A stretch of 64,000 nt of DNA. Source: JBFXCS01 sp050181915. Its GTDB lineage: Bacteria; Actinomycetota; Thermoleophilia; Miltoncostaeales; Miltoncostaeaceae. The stretch is taken from positions 310,001 to 374,000 of the forward strand of contig JBFXCS010000001.1 of assembly GCA_050181915.1 (NCBI GenBank), read 5' to 3'. Below are positions 1 through 7,547 of this stretch, one piece after another (within the stretch, counting starts at the first letter, position 1; each line of letters opens with the position of its first letter). Both the position numbers and the translations under genes were made by a program. The notes under the pieces are model-generated. The model had not been told where the DNA came from. It searched no databases and worked only from the letters and a program-made list of their open reading frames with translations.

Positions 1-53
1 CCGGCCTGCACCGGGCCCTCGCCAAGCTGCGACAGGAGGTGGAGCGACCGTGA
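1..53 (+). CDS. C-terminal end of a sigma-70 family factor (partial)
   Basis: Only the last 16 codons lie in the window (frame starts at base 3) and read GLHRALAKLRQEVERP before a TGA. The phrase G-L-H-R-A-L-A-K-L-R fits the end of region 4 of an ECF-type sigma factor, where the helix-turn-helix recognises the -35 element. Its stop codon overlaps the GTG start of the next gene by four bases, so the two are co-translated. A sigma factor followed by a membrane protein with an anti-sigma-like N-terminus is a common pairing. The identification rests on a short tail and on context. Confidence 0.5.
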   Translation, partial: GLHRALAKLRQEVERP

Positions 54-1234
54 CCGGGAGCGACGAGATGGACCCCGGGCGCCTGGACGAGCTCATCGCC
101 GGCGCGCGGCCCGCCGACGCCGCCGAGCGCGACGCCGTCGCGCTGATCGAGGCCGTGCGCGATGCCGAGCCCGGCGCGCCCGCCCGGCTGCGCGAGCGGG
201 TCGCCGCGATCGCCGACGGCACGGCGCCGTCGCCACCGCGGCGCGCCCGCGCGTCGCGGTGGCGCGAATGGATCGGCGGCGGCGATCGGCGCCGCCGCCT
301 GCTCATCGCGGCCCCCGTGGCGATCGCCCTCGTGGCGGGCGTCGCCGTCGCGCTGCCCGCCCTCACCGGATCGGGGGACCCGGATACGACGATCGCCGAC
401 TCGTCCGCCGGCTCCGAGGGCGCGCGCGACGCCGGCGCCGCCGACTCGGCGGCGCCGGCTCCCGCGCAGCTCCAGTCGGAGTCCGCCGCGCCCGAGCGCG
501 CGGCGGCGCCGTCGTCCGCGCCGGTGCCGAAGGGCACCGCCGCGCCGACGGCCGATCCGAACCGCCGCCAGGTGGTGCGGGCCCGCACCGAGGTGCGGGT
601 GGCCGACGTCGAGGCGCTCTCGCGGGCGAGCCGCAGCGCCATGGGGACCGTCCGCGCCCTGGGCGGCCACACCGTCAGCTCGGACTACGACGTCCCCAAC
701 GGCTCCACCGGCACCAACCGGCTGGTCGTGAAGGTGCCGGTGGCGCGGGTGGGGCGGGCCGTCGAGGCGTTCGGACGCCTCGGCACGGTCATCGGCCAGA
801 GCGCCGACATCACCGACGTCACCGACCAGATCGCCGCGCAGGCGACCGCGGCGGACCGGCTGGAGGCGCGCATCACCCAGTTCAAGGCGCAGATCGCCGC
901 CCGCCCGGACGACGCCGCCCTGGCCCGGGCGCTCGCCGACGCCCAGGCGCAGCTGCGCGCCGCCCAGGCCCGCCTGCGGGCGACCGGCGAGAGCGCGCGC
1001 ATGGCGACCATCGACCTGACCCTGACGACCGAGAATCCGCCGCCCCCGCCGGCCTCGGAGGGGCGCTTCAGCGGCCCGCTCGGCCGGGCCGGCGACCGGC
1101 TGGCCGACGCCCTGGCCTGGATCCTCGCGGCGCTGGTGCTGGCCCTGCCGTTCGCCCTCGTCATCGGTGGCGCGGGCTGGGCGGCGCTGCGGATGCGGCG
1201 CCGTGCGGCGGCTCGGCTGATGAGCTCGTCCTAG
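50..1234 (+). CDS. DUF4349 membrane protein, probable anti-sigma partner
   Basis: 394 residues, GTG start overlapping the upstream sigma-factor stop (GTGA). The N-terminal 80 residues are cytoplasmic and acidic/basic mixed, like a short anti-sigma region but without a visible zinc-binding HxxxCxxC motif. A membrane helix follows at about 84-105, then a long Ala/Pro/Ser-rich linker, the DUF4349 domain (about 175-335, with a predicted coiled-coil around 270-320) and a second membrane helix at about 350-375 with a basic tail. DUF4349 proteins are membrane-anchored with an exposed domain of unknown function. The operon position suggests it senses envelope state and controls the sigma factor; this is inference. 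Confidence 0.75.
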   Translation: MTGSDEMDPGRLDELIAGARPADAAERDAVALIEAVRDAEPGAPARLRERVAAIADGTAPSPPRRARASRWREWIGGGDRRRRLLIAAPVAIALVAGVAVALPALTGSGDPDTTIADSSAGSEGARDAGAADSAAPAPAQLQSESAAPERAAAPSSAPVPKGTAAPTADPNRRQVVRARTEVRVADVEALSRASRSAMGTVRALGGHTVSSDYDVPNGSTGTNRLVVKVPVARVGRAVEAFGRLGTVIGQSADITDVTDQIAAQATAADRLEARITQFKAQIAARPDDAALARALADAQAQLRAAQARLRATGESARMATIDLTLTTENPPPPPASEGRFSGPLGRAGDRLADALAWILAALVLALPFALVIGGAGWAALRMRRRAAARLMSSS

Positions 1235-1248
1235 GTCGGCGCGAGAGG

Positions 1249-1279
1249 CCCGTCCCCGCGTCGCGCCGGCGGGGACGGG
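1249..1279. terminator. Bidirectional hairpin terminator
   Basis: A perfect 11-base-pair GC-rich stem (1249-1259 with 1269-1279) and a 9-base loop lie between two convergent genes, directly abutting the metallophosphoesterase stop. No U-tract is present on either strand, as is usual in such GC-rich genomes. Confidence 0.7.
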
Positions 1280-1933
1280 TCAGGTGACGCGGACGGTGGC
1301 CAGGTCGCGCGGCACCTCCTCGAGGTGCGCGCGCAGCCCCGAGCGGGTCCGCTCGAGCCAGGCCCAGCGGGGGTGCCGGTCGCCGTTCAGGGCCTCGCCC
1401 ACGCTGCCCGGGTTGACGAACAGGCAGCCCCCGGCCTCGCGCACCAGCGGCAGGTGGGTGTGGCCGCTCACGATGCAGTCGGCCCCCTGCTCGCGGGCCA
1501 GCCGGGCGAGGTCGTCGTCGGGGGTGGTCGCATCCCACGCGTCGCGCGGGTCGGTGGCGCTGCCGTGCATCACCACCACCGATAGCCGCCCGAAGGTGAG
1601 GCGCGCGACCATGGGCAGCTCGGCCAGGTAGCGCAGGCTCTGCTTGCTGAGGTGGTTGCTCGTCCAGGGGCGGGAGCCCACCCGCCTCGCCTTCGGGTGA
1701 TCCGGGGGCCGGCTGGGGCGGAGCGCGGTCTTGCGGTCGGTGTTGCCCATCACGCACGGCCATCCCAGGCGCCGCAGCTCCGACACGCACGCCTCGGGCT
1801 GGCGGCCGCGCATCACCAGGTCTCCGGTGCACAGGCCCCGGGTGATGCCGGCCGACGCGATCGCGTCGAGCACGGCGCGCAGCGCCGGGTGGTTCGCGTG
1901 GACGTCGCCCAGGAGGGCGAGCCGCTCAGCCAT
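1280..1933 (-). CDS. Metallophosphoesterase, YfcE/calcineurin-like
   Basis: 217 residues, the usual length of small bacterial calcineurin-like phosphoesterases. All dimetal motifs are visible: GDVHAN near residue 9, GDLVMRG near 37, GNTD near 62, HGS near 122 and GHTH near 158. Such enzymes hydrolyse phosphomonoesters or phosphodiesters; the substrate cannot be told. It is the last gene of a five-gene minus-strand operon and its ATG overlaps the end of the second CHAD gene by eight bases. Because CHAD domains bind polyphosphate, a phosphate or polyphosphate-related role is possible but unproven. Confidence 0.85.
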   Translation of the reverse strand: MAERLALLGDVHANHPALRAVLDAIASAGITRGLCTGDLVMRGRQPEACVSELRRLGWPCVMGNTDRKTALRPSRPPDHPKARRVGSRPWTSNHLSKQSLRYLAELPMVARLTFGRLSVVVMHGSATDPRDAWDATTPDDDLARLAREQGADCIVSGHTHLPLVREAGGCLFVNPGSVGEALNGDRHPRWAWLERTRSGLRAHLEEVPRDLATVRVT

Positions 1934-2525
1934 CGATCCCCAGCGTGCTCTCCAGCCGGGCCCGGAAGCGCTCCGCCTTCAGGCGCCGCCACTCGTCGAG
2001 GAAGCGCGCGTAGAGGGCGGCGCGGTCGCGGCGCCGCCGGCCGATGAGCGCGTGCACGCCGGGGCGCTCGTCGCCGCGCCGGCCCACCTCCAGCTCGCGC
2101 GCGAACTCGCGGAAGGCCTCCTCGGTCGCCCGCGCCGACCGCCGGCGCGGCGCCGGCGCCTGGCGCTGCGCGACCACCCGCTGGGCGGCCGCCGCCTCGC
2201 GGCCGGTGAGCCAATCGAGGTGCTCCTCCAGCATGGGGATCTGGACGTCGCAGTCGTGGATGTCGCCGAGCAGGTCCTGCATCGCCCTGACCTCGTCGAG
2301 GAAGGGCGCGACGTCGCCGTCGAAGGCGATGCCGAAGATCTCCAGCAGGTACCGCAGCCGCTTGAAGGCGATGCGCATGTCGTGCAGCTGCGTGACGTTG
2401 GCCGGGTCGGCGATCGCGCCGTCGTAGGAGTAGACCTCGGCGATGCGCGCGGCCAGGATGCGCCGCGCATTGGGCCTCAGGCGCCGGTCGGGGTCGATGC
2501 CGGGGACGGGACGGGGCTTGGCCAT
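1926..2525 (-). CDS. CHAD domain protein (second of a tandem pair)
   Basis: 199 residues. The conserved CHAD signature LHDMRIAFKRLR is present near residue 50, followed by the helical pattern typical of this conserved histidine alpha-helical domain and by a second region with LLGDIHDCDVQ. CHAD domains bind inorganic polyphosphate through basic residues on helical hairpins. The ATG overlaps the stop of the upstream CHAD gene (ATGA), and the frame stays open far upstream, but that extension is non-CHAD and merely shadows the neighbour. Each gene of the pair encodes about one CHAD four-helix unit, so the two products may form a heterodimer equivalent to a full-length CHAD protein. Confidence 0.8.
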   Translation of the reverse strand: MAKPRPVPGIDPDRRLRPNARRILAARIAEVYSYDGAIADPANVTQLHDMRIAFKRLRYLLEIFGIAFDGDVAPFLDEVRAMQDLLGDIHDCDVQIPMLEEHLDWLTGREAAAAQRVVAQRQAPAPRRRSARATEEAFREFARELEVGRRGDERPGVHALIGRRRRDRAALYARFLDEWRRLKAERFRARLESTLGIDG

Positions 2526-3040
2526 CAGTCCCCCGGCGCCCGCGGGCGCAGCTTCGCGAGCCGCACGCCGGTGTGCTTGGCCATGAAGGACGCCAGCCGC
2601 TCCTCGAAGCCCTCCCGCTCGATGCGCGCGAAGAGCTCCGCGATGCGCGGGTCCTCCCGCGCCCGCCGCTCGCGGTAGCGGGCCACGAGGCCCTCGATGC
2701 CGGGGCGCTCCTCGGCCGGCAGGTCCGGCAGCATCCGCGTGAGCCGCTCGATCGCCACGTCCAGGTCGCGGGCGTCGCCCAGCACGTCGGTGATCTCCTT
2801 CACCTGCCGCAGCAGCCGTTTGAAGGGCGCCGCCGGGAAGGTCCCCTCGAAGGCGTCCATGGCGGCGCGCAGCCGACGCGACGACACGCGCATGGCGTGG
2901 AGTTCCTCGATGTCCTCGCCCAGGAGCGTGCCGTCGGCGTAGCTCATCATCTCCCGCCAGCGGGTGAGGATGACCCGGCCGGCCGCCTCGCGGAACCGGG
3001 CCCCCCCGACCAGCCCGGGGACCTCCCATGCCCTCGCCAC
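2525..3040 (-). CDS. CHAD domain protein (first of a tandem pair)
   Basis: 171 residues with GTG start. The signature LHAMRVSSRRLR lies near residue 48 and LGDARDLDVAIERL near 85, the same two-part pattern as in the downstream paralogue. It is shorter than most single-gene CHAD proteins, which supports a two-subunit arrangement. Its start sits three bases after the stop of the small upstream gene, and it is coupled to the next gene by an ATGA overlap. Polyphosphate binding is family knowledge; the partner is inferred from the operon. Confidence 0.78.
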   Translation of the reverse strand: MARAWEVPGLVGGARFREAAGRVILTRWREMMSYADGTLLGEDIEELHAMRVSSRRLRAAMDAFEGTFPAAPFKRLLRQVKEITDVLGDARDLDVAIERLTRMLPDLPAEERPGIEGLVARYRERRAREDPRIAELFARIEREGFEERLASFMAKHTGVRLAKLRPRAPGD

Positions 3041-3043
3041 CCG

Positions 3044-3382
3044 CTAGCCGGCCGCCGGGCGGCGGCGCACCATCACGGACTCGCGCACCGCCTGGCGCAG
3101 GGACCGCCCGTTCGCCAGGACGGCCCAGTCGATCTCGAGCTCCATCCCGAGGTCCACCATCGCGCGCAGCACGGCCTGCTCGTCGACGCCCGGCCCCGAC
3201 AGCTCGGTGGCCTCGCGCAGCCAGCGGCGCTGCGCCTTCGAGAGCGCCACCGAGACCTCCCGGCCCCCCGCGTCCCTGCGGCGCGTCGCGATCGCTCCGG
3301 CGCCGAGCCGCACGTAGACCCCGCCGGCCGCCTCGGCCTGCTCGCCCAGGATCGACTGGTAGGTCACCCGGCGCGTGCTCAC
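3044..3382 (-). CDS. Small protein of unknown function coupled to ExeA-like ATPase
   Basis: 112 residues from a GTG (VSTRRVTYQS) whose first four bases overlap the stop of the ATPase gene. I do not recognise a family. The N-terminal half is predicted to be beta-rich (GVYVRLGAGAIATRR, REVSVALS) and the C-terminal half helical, ending in a strongly basic tail (SVMVRRRP). A DNA-binding or ATPase-adaptor role is imaginable, because AAA ATPases of the ExeA/TniB class often act with a small partner, but nothing in the sequence proves it. Confidence 0.6.
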   Translation of the reverse strand: MSTRRVTYQSILGEQAEAAGGVYVRLGAGAIATRRRDAGGREVSVALSKAQRRWLREATELSGPGVDEQAVLRAMVDLGMELEIDWAVLANGRSLRQAVRESVMVRRRPAAG

Positions 3383-4227
3383 GGGGTCGCCCCGCCGTCC
3401 GCGCCGGCGGCCTCGATGCTGAGGCGCCGGTCCTCGGCGAGATCGCGGATGGTGTCCTCGCCGATCTGGTCCTCGCCGCGGGCGGCCGCCACGAAGAGGG
3501 CGTTCGCGAGCAGCAGGTTCACCAGGCGCGGCACCCCGCCGGTCTCCTCGTGCACGGCCCGCGCCCCGCGCTTCGAGAGGATGCGCCTGCCCGCGCCCGC
3601 CACCCGGGTGCGGTGCAGGACGTAGTGGTCGACCTCGTCGGCGCTCATCGGGCCCAGGTGGTACCGCACCACGACCCGCTGGGACACCTGCGGCTGGCGC
3701 TCCACCCGGGCGCTCAGCTCCGGCTGGCCCAGCAGCACCACGGGCGCGCCGGGTCCGTCGCCCGGGTTGGTGAGCAGGCGCACCTCGTCGAGGGCGCGCG
3801 CATCGAGGCGCTGCGCCTCGTCGATCACCACCACCGCGCGCCGGCCCTCGGCCGCCGCGGCCGCGAGGCGCTCGCGCACCAGCCGGGCCAGCCGCGCCGC
3901 CGAGCCGCCGGCCTGCTCGCCGCCCGCCGCCACCAGGATCGCGCCGAGCAGCGCCGCGGCCGTGCGCGGCGGGTTCGCCACCTCGGCGACCGCGAAGCCC
4001 TCGCCGGCGAGGGTGCGGCGCAGGGTCTGGGACAGCAGGGTCTTGCCGGAGCCGATCTCGCCGGTGATCACCACCAGCCCGCCGAGCTGGGTGATGCCGA
4101 ACAGGATCCGCGCGAGGCCCTCGCGATGGTCGCCGCGCTCGTAGGCGAAGCGGGTGTCCGGCTCGAGCACGAAGGGGGGCTCGGCCAGCCCCCAATGGCC
4201 GAGGTGACCGGGAACGGACGTCGTCAA
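3379..4227 (-). CDS. ExeA/GspA-type AAA ATPase
   Basis: About 282 residues from a TTG at 4227, chosen because a GGAGAGG sequence lies just upstream; an in-frame ATG at 4266 adds 13 residues with no ribosome binding site. Walker A is GEIGSGKT, Walker B VVVIDEAQ, and sensor-like LLGQPELS plus the C-terminal GGVPRLVN motif are typical of the ExeA/TniB branch of P-loop ATPases. These proteins energise assembly of secretion or transposition complexes. There is no peptidoglycan-binding domain, and no secretion genes are nearby. It heads the operon with the small protein, two CHAD proteins and the phosphoesterase, an unusual context. Confidence 0.85.
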   Translation of the reverse strand: MTTSVPGHLGHWGLAEPPFVLEPDTRFAYERGDHREGLARILFGITQLGGLVVITGEIGSGKTLLSQTLRRTLAGEGFAVAEVANPPRTAAALLGAILVAAGGEQAGGSAARLARLVRERLAAAAAEGRRAVVVIDEAQRLDARALDEVRLLTNPGDGPGAPVVLLGQPELSARVERQPQVSQRVVVRYHLGPMSADEVDHYVLHRTRVAGAGRRILSKRGARAVHEETGGVPRLVNLLLANALFVAAARGEDQIGEDTIRDLAEDRRLSIEAAGADGGATP

Positions 4228-4361
4228 CGTCCCTCTCCGGCCGGCCCCGGCGGCGGTGCCGTGCATGCGTCGCGCGTGCCTGCCACGTTGCGAGCGAGTG
4301 TAGTGCCGACCCCCCGCCCGAGATAGATGTGACGGACGGTGTTACACGCCGCTACGGGATG

Positions 4362-4670
4362 TCACATCGGAGCGAGGCGCGGCCGGGCGCGCCGGCGACG
4401 CGCCACCGCCCGCGCGCGGAGGGCGGCGAGGCCGGCGACCACGGCCGCGGCGAGCGCGAGGGTGAGCTGCCAGGCGACGACCTCCGTGCCGCCGGGCGTC
4501 GAGGCGAGGGCGGCGAGGAGGAAGCCGGCGACCAGGCCGAGGGCGTAGAAGGCCACCGAGCGGGCGCGCGGCAGCAGGCGCCGCCGCGACGGCGGCACGG
4601 CGCGCAGCAGGGGGCGGGGGGAGGGGGCCGCGGCGGCGGCGGGCGGGTGGATGCGGGCGAGTGCGGTCAT
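4362..4670 (-). CDS. Small two-helix membrane protein under LexA-type boxes
   Basis: 102 residues starting at the ATG that lies at the predicted transcription start. The N-terminal 40 residues are Ala/Pro-rich and basic, followed by two membrane helices (about 46-62 and 72-90) and an Arg-rich tail (RAVARRRRARPR). No known domain is visible; in particular there is no LysM domain as in YneA or ChiZ. Two perfect GAAC-N4-GTTC sequences overlap its -35 and -10 elements, so it should be induced by DNA damage. SOS-induced small membrane proteins in Gram-positive bacteria are often division inhibitors, and a dcw cluster lies nearby, but this role is inference. A longer reading frame upstream runs through the promoter and is rejected. 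Confidence 0.7.
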   Translation of the reverse strand: MTALARIHPPAAAAAPSPRPLLRAVPPSRRRLLPRARSVAFYALGLVAGFLLAALASTPGGTEVVAWQLTLALAAAVVAGLAALRARAVARRRRARPRLAPM

Positions 4671-4713
4671 GGGGCGAACAATAGTTCGCCCCTCGGACGG
4701 GAACAAGTGTTCG
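4668..4713 (-). promoter_or_regulatory. Tandem LexA (SOS) boxes over a leaderless promoter
   Basis: On the minus strand TTGTTC (-35) and TATTGT (-10) are separated by exactly 17 bases and followed by seven bases and the ATG. Box 1, CGAACAATAGTTCG (4675-4688), sits inside a longer 9+9 inverted repeat (4671-4692) and covers the -10. Box 2, GAACAAGTGTTC (4701-4712), covers the -35. Both match the actinobacterial/Gram-positive LexA core GAAC-N4-GTTC exactly, with centres 25 bp apart. Family knowledge: LexA binds this core as a dimer and represses until DNA damage. Confidence 0.82.
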
Positions 4714-4779
4714 CGCCGTTTCCGCACGATCCGTTGCGTTCTCGCCCCGACCTGTACCCGGGACTGGACCACCGTGCAG

Positions 4780-4816
4780 TTACCCGGCGCGGCGGCGCGC
4801 CGTAGCGTCGCTGCCC
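4780..4816 (+). promoter_or_regulatory. Leaderless promoter of the CAP-domain gene
   Basis: TTACCC (4780-4785), a 17-base spacer and TAGCGT (4803-4808) are followed by eight bases and the GTG at 4817. No ribosome binding site is present, consistent with a leaderless mRNA. Confidence 0.55.
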
Positions 4817-5926
4817 GTGCCACGGTCCGAGCGAACACGCCGCGCCGCCCTCGCCGCCGCGGCCCTGGCCGTCGCGTTCCCCGCGACCCTCGCGCGGTCG
4901 CCGGCGGCGCCGGCCGACGAGCCGGGTTGCGCCGTGCCCTACCCGGGGGGCGGCACGCCGCGGCAGGACCTGGCGCCGCCCCTGCTCGCGCGGCTCAACG
5001 CGCTGCGCGCCCGGAACGGGCTGGCGCCGCTGGCCGGGATCCTCACCCTGCAGCGCGCGGCCCTGTGGAAGTCGGGGAACATGATCGCCGGCGGCTACTT
5101 CGACCACGCCGACCCGCCGACGGGCCGCTCGCCGAGCGCGCGGGCCTCCGCCTGCGGCTTCACCGGCCCCGGCGCCGGGGAGAACATCGCGATGGGCCAG
5201 GCCGATCCGGACGCCGTGATGCGGACGTGGACGAACTCGCCCGGCCACCTGGCGAACATGCTGGACCCGTCGTACACGGCGGTGGGCATCGGCGTGGCCC
5301 AGCGCGCGGACGGGCGCCTCTACTGGACCCAGGTGTTCGGGGCGCCCTCGGCGCTGGAGCCGCCCTCGCTGCCGATCCCCCAGCCCGACGCGCTGACGGT
5401 GCCGGAGGACGCGCCGGCGGCGGTCGTGCCGGTGCTGCTGAACGATTCCCTGCCGCCCGGGGACGCGGTGCGCGTGGCCGAGGCGGGCGCGGCCGGGCTG
5501 GGCACCGCCGCGGTCGGCGCCGACGGGACGGCCCTCGTCTACACGCCCGGCCGCGACCGGAACGGCACCGACACCGTCGCGTACACGGCGGTCGGGCTGA
5601 TGGGGGAGCCGGTGCGCGGGGAGCTGACGGTGCGCGTCGCGGCGCGCAACGACGCGCCGGTGGCCCGGCCCGACACCATGCGACTGCGGCCGGCGGCGCG
5701 CCGGGCCGGGTTCCGGGTGCTGGCCAACGACCGCGACGTCGACGGCGACCGCCTGCGGGTGGTGATCACCCGCGGGCCCCGGCTGGGCGCCGCCCGGGTG
5801 GTGTCGGGCCGCATCGTCTACACCGCCCGGAGGGCGCGCGGGCGCCTCTCCGACGCGCTCCGCTACGCCGCCGTCGACCCCTCCGGGGCGCGCTCGGCGG
5901 CGACGCTCCGCATCCGCCGCCGCTAG
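4817..5926 (+). CDS. Secreted CAP (SCP/PR1-like) domain protein with Ig-like repeats
   Basis: 369 residues. A twin-arginine-free signal peptide (RTRRAALAAAALAVAF) ends near residue 33 with an AxA-like cleavage site. The CAP domain spans about 50-180: LNALRARNGLAPL, an FDHADP motif, GENIA, and a W-x-NSPGHLANML segment carrying the conserved His, then GIGVA and WTQVFG. Two C-terminal repeats of the cadherin-like/Big_9 type follow (about 188-275 and 280-365), each with the VLxND and 'YTPxxxxxGTDT' type pattern. Extracellular function is likely, possibly matrix or wall binding. It is divergent from the SOS-controlled gene and its promoter region is separate. Confidence 0.85.
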   Translation: MPRSERTRRAALAAAALAVAFPATLARSPAAPADEPGCAVPYPGGGTPRQDLAPPLLARLNALRARNGLAPLAGILTLQRAALWKSGNMIAGGYFDHADPPTGRSPSARASACGFTGPGAGENIAMGQADPDAVMRTWTNSPGHLANMLDPSYTAVGIGVAQRADGRLYWTQVFGAPSALEPPSLPIPQPDALTVPEDAPAAVVPVLLNDSLPPGDAVRVAEAGAAGLGTAAVGADGTALVYTPGRDRNGTDTVAYTAVGLMGEPVRGELTVRVAARNDAPVARPDTMRLRPAARRAGFRVLANDRDVDGDRLRVVITRGPRLGAARVVSGRIVYTARRARGRLSDALRYAAVDPSGARSAATLRIRRR

Positions 5927-6025
5927 GGCGGCGCCGCCCGCGCCGAGGGGGCGATCGGCGGCCGGCGCGCCCGGCCGCGCCGCCGGGGCGCGCCCGTCCC
6001 CGCCGGGCGGTCGCGCGCGCCCCGG

Positions 6026-6069
6026 TGCAACGGTGGATGCAGGACCGCGTCCTGCCGCCGGGCGTTGCA
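6026..6069. terminator. Nested inverted repeats between the CAP gene and mraZ
   Basis: Outer arms TGCAACG (6026-6032) and CGTTGCA (6063-6069) enclose a tight hairpin GCAGGAC-CGC-GTCCTGC (6039-6055). It probably ends transcription of the CAP gene before the mraZ promoter. Confidence 0.5.
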
Positions 6070-6116
6070 TCCGGGCGCCGTGGGGGAAAAGCTGGTCGTT
6101 CTGGGGGGAGAATGGT

Positions 6117-6151
6117 TTGTTATGTGGGGAGATGTGGGGTAGCGTGGGGTC
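6117..6151 (+). promoter_or_regulatory. mraZ promoter with three MraZ boxes
   Basis: TTGTTA (6117-6122), 17-base spacer, TAGCGT (6140-6145), six bases, then the mraZ ATG: a leaderless promoter. Exactly overlapping it are three TGGGG repeats at 6125, 6135 and 6145, with a strict 10-base period, i.e. TGGGN-N5-TGGGN-N5-TGGGN, the known binding pattern of the MraZ ring. Two further TGGGG sequences lie upstream at 6081 and 6102. Autoregulation of dcw by MraZ is therefore expected. Confidence 0.85.
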
Positions 6152-6604
6152 ATGCAACGGCGGCTGCTTGGTGGGACGTATGAGTGCAGCCTCGACAACC
6201 GGTTCCGCCTGGCCATTCCCTCCCGGCTCCGGGAGCCCTTCGACGAGGGGGCCACGGTGGGCTGGTGGATCGACGAATGCCTCATCGTCGCGCCCACCTC
6301 GCGGTGGTCGGACCTCGTGGAGGACGTGTTCGGGACCATGAGCATCCTCGATGACCAGGCGCGCGAGCTCTCCCGCTTCCTGCTGGCGGGGGCCTACCCC
6401 CACGACCTCGACGGCCAGGGCCGCATCCCCCTGGCCGCGGAGCTGCGCGAGTACGCCGGCATCGAGGGCAACAAGGTGAAGGTGGTGGGCGCGCGCGACT
6501 ACCTGGAGGTGTGGGACCCCGGCCGCCTCGCCGCCCGCTTCGCATCGCTCCGGAAGGAGGGGGTGTCCGCATATGCCAAGCGCCTTGCCCCTCGAGTCGC
6601 GTAG
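6152..6604 (+). CDS. mraZ: Transcriptional regulator MraZ
   Basis: 150 residues, the usual length. Two SpoVT-AbrB-like halves are visible: an N-terminal one with GTYECSLDNRFRLAIPSRLR and a second with LDGQGRIPLAAELREYAGI, each carrying the DxxxRxxIP pattern of the family. MraZ forms a ring-shaped oligomer that binds direct repeats upstream of its own gene and controls the dcw operon. The TGGGG triplet repeats that overlap the promoter immediately upstream are its likely target. The gene overlaps rsmH by 32 bases. Confidence 0.97.
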   Translation: MQRRLLGGTYECSLDNRFRLAIPSRLREPFDEGATVGWWIDECLIVAPTSRWSDLVEDVFGTMSILDDQARELSRFLLAGAYPHDLDGQGRIPLAAELREYAGIEGNKVKVVGARDYLEVWDPGRLAARFASLRKEGVSAYAKRLAPRVA

Positions 6605-7547
6605 GCCCGCCCGCGGCCACGAGCCCGTGCTCGTGGACGAGGTGGTGCGCATGCTGTCCGTGCGCCCCGGCGAGACCGTCGTCGACTGCACCTTCGGCGC
6701 GGGCGGCCACGCCCGCCGGCTCGCCCCCGTGCTGGGGGAGGACGGCCGCTACATCGCCATCGACCAGGATCCCGAGGCCGGCGCGTGGTTCCACGACCTC
6801 GCCGACGACGTGGTCTGCGAGACCCGCTTCGTCCGGGCGAACTTCGCCGACGCGCTGCCGCGCCTGGTCGACCAGGGCCTGCGCGCCGATGCGGTGCTGA
6901 TGGACCTGGGCCTGTCGTCGATGCAGGTCGACCGGCCCGAGCGCGGCTTCTCGTACTCGCGCCAGGCCCCGCTCGACATGCGCATGGACCCCGGCCTCGA
7001 GCGCTCGGCCGCCGACGTCGTGGCCGACATGCCGGAGAAGGATCTCGCGCGGCTGCTGCGCGCCTACGGCGAGGAGCGCTACGCCCGCCAGATCGCCCGC
7101 GCCATCGTGCGCGCCCGGGCGCAGGCTCCCATCATCACCACCGCCGCGCTCGTCGACACCGTGCGATCGGCCGTGCCGACGCCCGCCCTGTTCGCCGCCG
7201 GGCACCCGGCCAAGCGCGTGTTCCAGGCCCTGCGGATCGAGGTCAACGACGAGCTGGGCAGCCTGCGCGACGGCCTCGACGCCGCCTTCGACCTGCTCGC
7301 GCCGGGCGGCCGCCTGGCGGTGATCTCGTTCCACTCGCTCGAGGACCGGATGGTCAAGCGCTTCATGCGCGAGCGCACCCGGGGCTGCATCTGCCCGCCG
7401 GACATGCCGGTCTGCGGCTGCGGCCGCGAACCGCAGGCGATGGCCCTCTCGGCCAAGGCGCAGCGGCCCAGGCTGGCCGAGCTCGATCGCAACCCGCGCG
7501 CGCGCTCGGCGCTGCTGCGCGGCATCCGCAAGGTCGCGACGCCGTGA
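6573..7547 (+). CDS. rsmH: 16S rRNA (cytosine-1402-N4)-methyltransferase
   Basis: 324 residues, full length. SAM-binding motif I is VDCTFGAGGHARRL near residue 38, followed by IAIDQDP, and the signature MDLGLSSMQVDRPERGFSY near 110; GRLAVISFHSLEDR near 250 is also diagnostic of RsmH/MraW. The enzyme methylates C1402 of 16S rRNA. A GGAGGGGG stretch upstream of the ATG within the end of mraZ serves as ribosome binding site. A Cys-rich insertion (CICPPDMPVCGCG) before the C-terminus is typical of the family. Confidence 0.97.
   Translation: MPSALPLESRRPARGHEPVLVDEVVRMLSVRPGETVVDCTFGAGGHARRLAPVLGEDGRYIAIDQDPEAGAWFHDLADDVVCETRFVRANFADALPRLVDQGLRADAVLMDLGLSSMQVDRPERGFSYSRQAPLDMRMDPGLERSAADVVADMPEKDLARLLRAYGEERYARQIARAIVRARAQAPIITTAALVDTVRSAVPTPALFAAGHPAKRVFQALRIEVNDELGSLRDGLDAAFDLLAPGGRLAVISFHSLEDRMVKRFMRERTRGCICPPDMPVCGCGREPQAMALSAKAQRPRLAELDRNPRARSALLRGIRKVATP

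Noticed and set aside
1926..3029. Single 367-codon frame that might fuse the two CHAD genes
   Set aside because: The upstream part of that frame is Arg/Gly-rich shadow of the first CHAD gene; a normal ATGA junction explains the pair without a frameshift.
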